Shown: positions 1 to 5,008 of the stretch, piece after piece
How the letters are laid out: every line of letters starts with the position of its first letter
Position numbering within the stretch: the first letter of the stretch is position 1
Assembly: GCA_003164275.1 (NCBI GenBank)
Contig: PLSY01000258.1
Location: 1-8,809 of the forward strand
DNA: 8,809 bases
Origin: Acidimicrobiaceae bacterium
GTDB lineage: Bacteria > Actinomycetota > Acidimicrobiia > Acidimicrobiales > RAAP-2
Direction of reading: 5' to 3'
Position numbers and translations under genes: made by a program
Notes under the pieces: model-generated
What the model was told of the DNA's origin: nothing
The model's database searches: none
What the model saw: the letters and a program-made list of their open reading frames with translations, nothing else

Positions 1-2
1 TG

Positions 3-278
3 CTCGAGGTCGAGTCGGCCAAGTCGGCGGCGTACTACGCCGGATGGGCCGCCGCCGAGGACTCCGACGAGCTGCCGGTCGTGGCCAGCCTGGCCAAGTC
101 GTACTGCTCGGAGGCCTACTTCCACGCCGCCGCCGAGACCATTCAGATCCATGGTGGCATCGGCTTCACCTGGGAGCACCCGGCACACCTGTACTTCAAG
201 AGGGCGAAGTCGTCGGAGCTGATGCTGGGCGATCCGTCCTACCACCGCGAGCTCCTGGCTCAGCGCATCGGCATCTGA
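3..278 (+). CDS. Acyl-CoA dehydrogenase, C-terminal end (partial)
   Basis: The last 91 codons of an acyl-CoA dehydrogenase, open to the left edge and ending at a TGA. These flavoenzymes oxidise acyl-CoA to enoyl-CoA and pass electrons to ETF. Visible is the end of the C-terminal helical domain: an alanine-rich helix, then the family signature IHGGIGFTWEHPAHLYFKRA, then a short tail with LMLGD. The FAD-binding and N-terminal domains lie outside the window, so substrate class cannot be assigned. The GFTWEHPAHLYF form is common in actinobacterial paralogues used for fatty acid, steroid side-chain or other acyl-CoA catabolism (family knowledge). The frame starts at base 3; an internal GTG at 81 is not the gene start. 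Confidence 0.93.
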   Translation, partial: LEVESAKSAAYYAGWAAAEDSDELPVVASLAKSYCSEAYFHAAAETIQIHGGIGFTWEHPAHLYFKRAKSSELMLGDPSYHRELLAQRIGI

Positions 279-366
279 CCGCCCCAGCATGAGCACTCAG
301 TACATGAGCCCTCTGGTCCTGACGCGAGGCGACACCGTGGTGATCTGTCCCGGCCTGGAACTGGCG

Positions 367-372
367 TAGCGT
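367..372 (+). promoter_or_regulatory. Possible -10 box of a leaderless promoter
   Basis: TAGCGT fits the TANNNT pattern of actinobacterial -10 elements. It ends 7 nt before the ATG at 380, which would place the transcription start at or next to the start codon. No Shine-Dalgarno sequence is seen before this ATG, which agrees with a leaderless transcript. No clear -35 box was recognised. Such a short box is weak evidence by itself. Confidence 0.35.
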
Positions 373-379
373 TCCCCGG

Positions 380-1000
380 ATGAGCAACCGAAGGAACCTC
401 ACCGCCTACCTCCTGCTCGGAGTCCTGTCCATCGTCGGTCTCGGGGCTGCCGTGCTCGGGATCGTCCAAGAGCCGAACAACGTGTCGTTGGGCGATGCGG
501 TGACCAACACGCTGTCGGCCGCCAACTACTCGGAGGTCCTGACCGAGAACACCGCCCAGGGCCAACAGTCCGACTACCTGACCTTCCAGTCCCCCGACCG
601 TCTCGGCGGCTACATCCAAAGTGGGGACAAGCGGACCTACGTCGTGGTCATCGGGAACGTCGAGTACCAGAGTGTGACAGTGAGCGCAGACGCGCCGACC
701 TCGAGCCTCAAGTACTACCGCCAGGCCAGCCAGGGCGCAATCGCCCTCGACCCGGCCCACGGCTACCTCCCCTACGCCAAGCAGGCCAAGAACCCCTCAG
801 GGTCGGACGGGACGTATACCTTCACCTTGACCAGGCAGGGCCAGACGGGGACATTCACCTACACGGTGTCGGGCAAGTACATCTCGTCTTTCAACCTGGT
901 GGTCAAGAGCAACAAGGTCGATCTCACCATCTCCCAGGTGGGGACCTCCCCGCCCGTCGTGGCCCCGCCCGCCTCCCAAATCGCCGGGACGTCCAAATAG
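380..1000 (+). CDS. Membrane-anchored or exported protein of unknown function
   Basis: A 206-residue protein I do not recognise as a named family. A short basic N-terminus (SNRRN) is followed by one hydrophobic segment at about residues 8-28, so it is either a single-pass membrane protein with most of the chain outside or a secreted protein. No lipobox cysteine is visible. The rest is rich in Ser, Thr, Tyr and Gly with alternating hydrophobic residues, suggesting a beta-rich domain at about residues 35-190. The tail is proline- and serine-rich (PPVVAPPAS). This layout resembles small exported lipid- or ligand-binding proteins of actinobacteria, but no motif proves that. The ATG is supported by the -10-like box just upstream. 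The gene converges on thiE with 80 bp between. Confidence 0.8.
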   Translation: MSNRRNLTAYLLLGVLSIVGLGAAVLGIVQEPNNVSLGDAVTNTLSAANYSEVLTENTAQGQQSDYLTFQSPDRLGGYIQSGDKRTYVVVIGNVEYQSVTVSADAPTSSLKYYRQASQGAIALDPAHGYLPYAKQAKNPSGSDGTYTFTLTRQGQTGTFTYTVSGKYISSFNLVVKSNKVDLTISQVGTSPPVVAPPASQIAGTSK

Positions 1001-1007
1001 CAACGGG

Positions 1008-1024
1008 CCGGCTCGACGAGCCGG
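1008..1024. terminator. Hairpin between convergent genes
   Basis: CCGGCTCG and CGAGCCGG form a near-perfect inverted repeat separated by a single base, so about 6 pairs can form around a small loop. It begins 8 nt after the stop of the exported-protein gene, in the gap before the convergent thiE end. There is no T-tract beyond a short TT, so it would be a weak or factor-assisted terminator, possibly working in both directions. Confidence 0.4.
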
Positions 1025-1080
1025 TTCTGCCGGTGCCAGACGGTTCGAAACAAGCTGAAAGGCCGGGTCGCTCTCGGGGC

Positions 1081-1752
1081 TCAGCCGTCGGGGGCTGACA
1101 CGGCATCGTCGATGGCGTGGCGCATGGCCCTGGCATTGGCGTACGGGTCGTCGGCCTCGGTCAGCCAGCGGACGACCACAAAGTGCCTCCCCCCGGCGGC
1201 GGCCACTTCCCGCACCGAGAGGGGATCGAGTCCACCCGTGACCCAAACAGACCAGGGAGCCATGCCGACGGCCTCACTCACGTAGCCGAGCCCGGTCCCT
1301 GGCCTCCCGGGCTTCGTGGGCGTGGCCGTGACCGGCCCGGCGGAGATGTAGTCGACCACCGCTCCTTTGGTGCGGACGGCCTCTTCGAGCTCAGGACGGG
1401 CATGGGTCGAGAGGCCGATGATGGCCTCCCCGCCCATGACCGAGCGGGCCTCAGCGGCGTCCATGTCGTCTTGGCCGACATGGACGCCGTCGGCGCCGAT
1501 GGCGGCGGCCAGCGCCGGATTGTCGTTCAGGACGAAGGGCACGCCGCGGTCGGCACAGACCTTCTGGACCAGTTTGGCCCGTTCAGCCAGGCGTATGTCG
1601 TCCAGGAGCTTCTCCCGGAGCTGGACGATGTCCACGCCCCCGTCGATGCATGATGCGACGAAGCCTTCGAGATCGGGGCGATCAGGTGTGCACAGGTACA
1701 GCCGGCGCGAGTCCAGGGCCCAACGGTCCGACCGAACGATCTGCTCGGTCAA
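1081..1752 (-). CDS. thiE: Thiamine-phosphate synthase
   Basis: ThiE joins the hydroxymethylpyrimidine pyrophosphate and thiazole phosphate moieties to make thiamine monophosphate in the cytoplasm. The 223 residues match the family's single TIM-barrel length. Expected active-site motifs are in order: VQLREK (Q44, R46, K48) for pyrimidine and pyrophosphate binding, VLND (N76, D77), GVHVGQDD (D96, metal), GLSTH (S115), AGPVTATPTKPG (T144, T146, K147) for the thiazole side, VTGGLD near residue 193, and a late VVVRWLTEADDP helix. The start is a TTG whose last two bases belong to the TGA of the upstream HhH-GPD gene (TTGA, 4-nt overlap), so translation is probably coupled. No TPP riboswitch was recognised upstream. 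No other thiamine gene is in the window. Confidence 0.93.
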   Translation of the reverse strand: MTEQIVRSDRWALDSRRLYLCTPDRPDLEGFVASCIDGGVDIVQLREKLLDDIRLAERAKLVQKVCADRGVPFVLNDNPALAAAIGADGVHVGQDDMDAAEARSVMGGEAIIGLSTHARPELEEAVRTKGAVVDYISAGPVTATPTKPGRPGTGLGYVSEAVGMAPWSVWVTGGLDPLSVREVAAAGGRHFVVVRWLTEADDPYANARAMRHAIDDAVSAPDG

Positions 1753-2327
1753 GCCGGGGCCGATGCTTTGGCCTCGGCCTTCATCTTCTGCTTGAACTGC
1801 CGCACCTTGGCCAAGCTCTCGGGTGAGTTGATGTCGGCGACCGAGCGGAACGATCCGGCGTCGCTGTACGGAGCGGAGGCCTTCTTCCAGCCGGGGGGCT
1901 GCACCTCCAGCTGCTTGCCCAAGAGGGCGACAAAGATACGAGCCTTTTGCTCGCCGAATCCGGGAAGGGCCTTCACGTTGGCCAGCAGGGTCTTCCCGTC
2001 CGGAGCTGAGGTCCAGATGCCGGCCGGGTCACCGCCGTAGCTCTCGACGATCACCCGACAGACGTCTTGGACCCGAGTCGCCATGGACTTCGGGAATCGA
2101 TGGAGAGCCGGGCGAAGACTGAAGAGTTCGGCGAGGGAATCGGGGTCCATGTGGGCGATGGCCTCGGCATCGAGCGTGCCGCCGAGGCGCTCTTGAAGGT
2201 CGAAGGGCGACCTGAAAGCGCGCTCCAACGGGACCTGCTGATCGAGCACCATGCCCACCAAAAGCGCCAGTGGATCCGTGCTCAGGAGCTCGTCGGCGGC
2301 TTCATTGCCACTCAGATACAGGGACAT
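1749..2327 (-). CDS. Small HhH-GPD-fold protein, DNA-glycosylase-like
   Basis: A 192-residue protein resembling a small, uncharacterised actinobacterial HhH-GPD family. Seen: an N-terminal helix with DPLALLVGMVLDQQVPLERAF (residues 18-38), the PALHRFPKSMATRV stretch (73-86), a helix-hairpin-helix LPGFGEQKARIF (121-132), then PPGW and SFRSVADI (159-166). HhH-GPD proteins are usually base-excision glycosylases, but here the EndoIII catalytic lysine position reads Gln (GEQK) and no Asp lies where the family aspartate is expected. The chain also lacks the four-cysteine iron-sulphur cluster. It may bind DNA without classical lyase chemistry. The ATG at 2327 matches the family's usual beginning. 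In-frame ATG (2480) and further upstream starts would add up to 60 residues with no family likeness. The gene follows the regulator and overlaps thiE by 4 nt. Confidence 0.85.
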   Translation of the reverse strand: MSLYLSGNEAADELLSTDPLALLVGMVLDQQVPLERAFRSPFDLQERLGGTLDAEAIAHMDPDSLAELFSLRPALHRFPKSMATRVQDVCRVIVESYGGDPAGIWTSAPDGKTLLANVKALPGFGEQKARIFVALLGKQLEVQPPGWKKASAPYSDAGSFRSVADINSPESLAKVRQFKQKMKAEAKASAPA

Positions 2328-2487
2328 GACGTCAGCGTATGCGAGTTTCCATTCGCCGCTCGACGTCGTCGGCGGCCCGTGTCGCACGCGAGCCGGCTCA
2401 CCTGAGGCATCCCGAGCCTTGCCCGAGGACACCACGGTGACGCCGTCGTGGGCCTTCAGTGCACACCCGAGATCGCGCATGTCGTGC
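2328..2487 (-). other. Gap between regulator and HhH-GPD gene, open in frame
   Basis: These 160 bases separate the regulator stop from the preferred HhH-GPD start. The HhH-GPD reading frame stays open through them, with an ATG at 2480 only 7 nt after the regulator's TGA. The encoded stretch (starting MRDLGCALKAHDG) has no domain I know, and no good Shine-Dalgarno sequence marks either start. It could be a 5' leader, an N-terminal extension or degraded sequence. Confidence 0.4.
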
Positions 2488-3501
2488 TCAGGCCTGGACA
2501 GCGGCAATCATCGCCATAACGGCAGGATTAGCGTTCACGGGCACCAGGTGGGATGTGGTGTGTTCGTTGACCCACACTCGGAAGAGCTCGTCGGCGAAGC
2601 CCTGCCCCATCTGGTCGATGCCGGTGAAGTCCAGCTCGACGACTTCGAAGCCCTCTAGGCGTGTTCCGATCAGCTTGGCCTCCGTTCGCGACACGAAGTC
2701 ACCCTCGCGGAAGAGTGCGACTTGGATCGTTGTCCGGTTGAATCGACTGGTGACCGGATCGGAGAGCTTGTCGTAGACCCCTTTTGGGGTGATCGGAGTG
2801 TCGCGTCGAATCTCACAATGCACCAGCGTTCCGGTCCGTGGTCTGTCCAGCCAGCCGATCGCGTAGTCGTCGATCTCATTGTTGACGGTCCAAACAAGGC
2901 GGTTCGCCGAGATGGAGAACGTGTCGACCATTCGGGATGTGAAGAAGATGCCCAGACCACTGTGGTGGGCCGGGTCCGTGGTCTGCTTTCCCTTGGAAAG
3001 CTCGCCGACCGCCTGAAAGTCATCTTCGAGCTGTCGGGACTGGCGGATCGAGGCGAAGGCTCCCATGCCATCGTCATCGATCTCGAAGGCGACCTTCTCC
3101 TGGCCCAAGAACCACCGCACGTTCACGGTGTCTCCCTTCGAGTGGTCGATGGCGTTGTTGACCATCTCCGTAAAGGCGAAGTTCAGGATCTGCATGAGGT
3201 TTGGGGTGTCCAGGATGTCCGGGCCAATGGTCCGGAAAGCTAGGCGCTGCTCGGCCCAGACCTCGTTCTCACTCAGTCCCGCCAGTTCGTAGTTGCTGGA
3301 GTGCTGTGCCTTGAGTCGGTAGCGGCTTGAGCGACGAGCGCCTTCTGCGACGAGCAGTCCGGACTCGACCATTCGGCTGAGGTGGTAGTGAGCCGCTTGC
3401 CGTGTGACCCCGGCGGCTGCGGCTACCTCGGATGAGGTGATGTAGGTCCGGGCAGCGAAGAGCCGCTCGATGGCTGCTGGAACGGTCTCGGTCCTACTCA
3501 T
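2488..3501 (-). CDS. Winged-helix / GHKL ATPase / STAS-like regulator
   Basis: A 337-residue, three-domain protein. Residues 1-65 form a winged helix with SSEVAAAAGVTRQAAHYHLSRM, a MarR/ArsR-like recognition region. Residues about 95-200 form a GHKL ATPase: N-box EMVNNAIDHS (E112, N115, N116), G1 box IDDDGMG (142-147) and G2 box HHSGLGIFF. There is no His-containing dimerisation domain, so it resembles anti-sigma kinases (SpoIIAB/RsbW) rather than sensor kinases. Residues about 260-337 match the STAS-like DUF4325 pattern: FVSRTEAK, then LDFTGIDQMGQGFADELF, then NANPAVMAMI. Inferred role: an ATP-dependent transcriptional switch in which the STAS-like part senses or blocks the ATPase. An in-frame TTG at 3561 would add 20 residues; I prefer the ATG because the winged helix begins there. 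Base composition looks less GC-rich than neighbouring genes. Target and signal are unknown, though its own promoter is the obvious candidate. Confidence 0.88.
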   Translation of the reverse strand: MSRTETVPAAIERLFAARTYITSSEVAAAAGVTRQAAHYHLSRMVESGLLVAEGARRSSRYRLKAQHSSNYELAGLSENEVWAEQRLAFRTIGPDILDTPNLMQILNFAFTEMVNNAIDHSKGDTVNVRWFLGQEKVAFEIDDDGMGAFASIRQSRQLEDDFQAVGELSKGKQTTDPAHHSGLGIFFTSRMVDTFSISANRLVWTVNNEIDDYAIGWLDRPRTGTLVHCEIRRDTPITPKGVYDKLSDPVTSRFNRTTIQVALFREGDFVSRTEAKLIGTRLEGFEVVELDFTGIDQMGQGFADELFRVWVNEHTTSHLVPVNANPAVMAMIAAVQA

Positions 3502-3544
3502 GGATGGATGCCGTTTGACTCCCGTGCAGAGTCGCTCCTCGTGC

Positions 3545-3562
3545 TTTACTCCTTTACTCAAC
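3545..3562 (+). promoter_or_regulatory. Operator-like repeat, site C
   Basis: TTTACTCCTTTACTCAAC on the plus strand, an exact two-fold TTTACTC repeat at 8-bp spacing. It matches site A at 15 of 18 positions but points the other way. It covers the predicted transcription start and first transcribed bases of the regulator gene, including the alternative TTG codon. A protein bound here would block initiation or early elongation. Confidence 0.6.
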
Positions 3563-3569
3563 GCCTTCT

Positions 3570-3597
3570 AAGATAGCATTTTGAGTAAAAATGTCAA
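3570..3597 (-). promoter_or_regulatory. Sigma70-like promoter of the regulator gene
   Basis: On the minus strand a perfect -35 hexamer TTGACA (3597-3592) is followed by a 16-nt spacer and TATCTT (3575-3570), which keeps the TAT and final T of the -10 consensus. Transcription would begin near 3563, about 60 nt before the preferred ATG at 3501. It is the best consensus promoter in the window and sits in its most AT-rich stretch. Its -35 and spacer overlap operator-like site B. Confidence 0.65.
3580..3597 (-). promoter_or_regulatory. Operator-like repeat, site B
   Basis: TTGACATTTTTACTCAAA on the minus strand, identical to site A at 16 of 18 positions. Its first six bases are the -35 hexamer and the remainder lies in the promoter spacer, so occupation would exclude RNA polymerase. 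The second half carries the exact TTTACTC core. The first half is degenerate, as expected if it must also serve as the -35 box. Confidence 0.6.
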
Positions 3598-3620
3598 TCA
3601 TCTGTCGAGGGCAACGGTAA

Positions 3621-3638
3621 TTTGAGTAAAAAAGTAAA
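3621..3638 (-). promoter_or_regulatory. Operator-like repeat, site A
   Basis: TTTACTTTTTTACTCAAA on the minus strand, the promoter-distal copy. Its centre is 41 bp from that of site B, about four helical turns, in the same orientation and therefore on the same DNA face. It contains two TTTACT half-sites 8 bp apart. It lies just upstream of the -35 box, where either an activator or a cooperating repressor could bind. Confidence 0.6.
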
Positions 3639-3864
3639 CTATTTCAGACGCAAGTAGCCAGCACCAGTCGGGCGGTGGACTTTCGGGCCACGGCAGCGGC
3701 GGTCCGTGCAGGACATTGACATGTATCGCGGTCCAGGCCTGGCCCGATTTCAGCAACCGCTTGGGCCCGCCTTCCAGCGCAGCACGGTCGACCCAAGCCC
3801 CATTACCCACGTCATCGACGCCCGGGCACTGGCTGGGCCGCAACCGTGAACTCCATCCCTGTCG

Positions 3865-3960
3865 CACCTGCTGGTTGAGGACCATGTCGATGAGGAGGGC
3901 CAGCGGGTTGCTCGAAACCAGCTTGTCGACCGGCACGTCGCCTGTCATCTGCAGCACCAC
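3865..3960 (-). pseudogene. Remnant of a second HhH-GPD gene (N-terminus only)
   Basis: The minus strand encodes 32 residues that align without gaps to the N-terminus of the intact HhH-GPD protein at 1749-2327, with 16 identities. They include the block NPLALLIDMVLNQQV against DPLALLVGMVLDQQV. A GTG at 3960 lies at the position of the intact start. After QQV the same frame (open to 3598) loses all resemblance. A likely frameshift is visible, because another frame reads MEF just downstream, where this family usually has a PME-like stretch. No HhH motif was found in any frame. With only half the residues shared, this is an old or foreign paralogue, not a recent tandem copy. Confidence 0.65.
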
Positions 3961-4110
3961 GGCAGGCCAACTGACCGCCGATGGTGAGACCAACGGAGTC
4001 GGGGGCATCCGAATGGCGGCCCGTCACCGGAGCCTCGGCTGATCGGGCCGTGAAGGCTCCCGGGCGTCCTAGGGTTGCGACGAGCGCAGCATTGCCATGA
4101 GAGGTGGACC
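3961..4110. other. Gap before the RNase Z-like gene
   Basis: Together with 3639-3864 this is the part of the 3562-4110 gene-free stretch not taken up by the promoter, the operator-like sites or the HhH-GPD remnant. I see no supported gene in it. A minus-strand frame from an ATG at 4008 runs through the remnant and stops in the operator region, but it has no domain outside those 32 residues. No clear promoter for the plus-strand hydrolase was recognised. Confidence 0.5.
4099..4108 (+). promoter_or_regulatory. Ribosome binding site deciding a TTG start
   Basis: The purine-rich GAGAGGTGG ends a few bases before the TTG at 4111 and is complementary to the 16S rRNA tail. It supports that TTG over the in-frame TTG at 4075, whose AGGG lies directly against the codon and is too close. 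Confidence 0.5.
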
Positions 4111-4932
4111 TTGCAGGTAGTCATTCTGGGTAGCGGAGGTCCGCTCCCGGACCCGGAGCGAGCCGGGCCCTCGACATTGGTCCGGACGTCGATTGGTGAC
4201 CTGTTGTTCGACTGCGGGCGGGGAGTGTTGATGCGGGCCGCCGCCGTTCCATCGGGGGCGAACGCCTTCCGGGCACTGTTCCTCACCCATCTCCACAGTG
4301 ATCACATCACCGACCTCAACGACATCTACACGGCGCGTTGGATCACGTCGTTCGCCCCGACTCCCCTGGCCGTCTTCGGGCCACGTGGCACGGCCGGCCT
4401 CTTCGACTCCGTTGAGGCCATGCTGGCGCCGGACATCAGTTACCGGCTCGAGCACCACGCCGACCTCCAGTGGAGGCCGTCCGCCGTCGTCACCGAGGTG
4501 GAGGTGGGGGTCATCCTCGAGCAGGGCGACGTGCGCGTTGTCGCCGCGCCCACCGACCACGCCCCTGTTCGGCCGACCGTCGGCTTCCGAGTGGAGGACG
4601 GCGAACGCTCGGTGGTCATCTCCGGTGACACGGTGCCATGTGAGGGCCTCGACGCACTCTGTGCCGGCGCCGACCTCCTCGTCCACACCGTCATCCGGCC
4701 CGATCTCATCGAGCCGATTGGGCTTCCTCGGCTCACCGACGTGCTCGACTACCACTCGTCAGTCGCCGACGCCGCCGCGACGGCGGAACGGAATGATGTC
4801 ACAACGCTGGTCCTGACCCATTTGGTGCCTGCGCCCGCCCCGGGTGCTGAGCAGGACTGGCTCGACCAGGCCTTCGCTCACTTCGGTGGAACCGTGGTGT
4901 TGGCCTCAGACCTTTCCGTCATCGACGCGTAG
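4111..4932 (+). CDS. Metallo-beta-lactamase-fold hydrolase, RNase Z-like
   Basis: A 273-residue protein of the RNase Z/arylsulfatase branch of the metallo-beta-lactamase fold. Metal ligands are all visible: THLHSDH (H60, H62, D64, H65), TDHAP (H150), SGDT (D173) and THLVPAP (H237), with the branch-typical DYHSS at 213-217. The N-terminus LQVVILGSGGPLPDP is the usual first strand of these enzymes, which is why I start at the TTG at 4111; the earlier TTG at 4075 would add 12 unlike residues. RNase Z trims tRNA 3' ends, but relatives hydrolyse other esters and lactones. The chain is a little shorter than bacterial RNase Z and I see no clear exosite arm, so the substrate is undecided. It stands alone on its strand and converges on the LLM gene. 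Confidence 0.87.
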   Translation: MQVVILGSGGPLPDPERAGPSTLVRTSIGDLLFDCGRGVLMRAAAVPSGANAFRALFLTHLHSDHITDLNDIYTARWITSFAPTPLAVFGPRGTAGLFDSVEAMLAPDISYRLEHHADLQWRPSAVVTEVEVGVILEQGDVRVVAAPTDHAPVRPTVGFRVEDGERSVVISGDTVPCEGLDALCAGADLLVHTVIRPDLIEPIGLPRLTDVLDYHSSVADAAATAERNDVTTLVLTHLVPAPAPGAEQDWLDQAFAHFGGTVVLASDLSVIDA

Positions 4933-5008
4933 CTCATCCCAACAGGGGCCGGCGGTTCGCGGTGGCCCGGGGGGGGTTGGTCGGGACCCCTTCTGCGGCC
5001 GACGCCAC

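Noticed and set aside
1753..1790. TPP riboswitch before thiE
   Set aside because: thiE overlaps the upstream gene by 4 nt, leaving no room for a leader, and no THI-box-like sequence was recognised.
3545..3638. CRISPR-like array or transposon end formed by the TTTACTC repeats
   Set aside because: The repeats are only 18 bp, in mixed orientation and unequally spaced, with no spacers, transposase or target duplication; their fit to the promoter makes operator sites the better explanation.
3598..4008. 136-residue minus-strand reading frame upstream of the regulator
   Set aside because: Only residues 17-48 resemble a known family (the HhH-GPD N-terminus). The remainder is proline/tryptophan-rich without a domain and ends inside the operator-repeat region, so I call a remnant rather than a gene.
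4069..4755. 228-residue minus-strand frame opposite the RNase Z-like gene
   Set aside because: It is antisense to a gene with complete metal-binding motifs, and its sequence looks like the low-complexity product of a GC-rich shadow frame.
4961..4989. G-rich run (eight G) with a weak GGGGT/ACCCC hairpin between the convergent hydrolase and LLM genes
   Set aside because: The stem is only about five pairs and has no T-tract. It may help termination, but the evidence is too thin for a feature, and the G run could also be a sequencing-length ambiguity.
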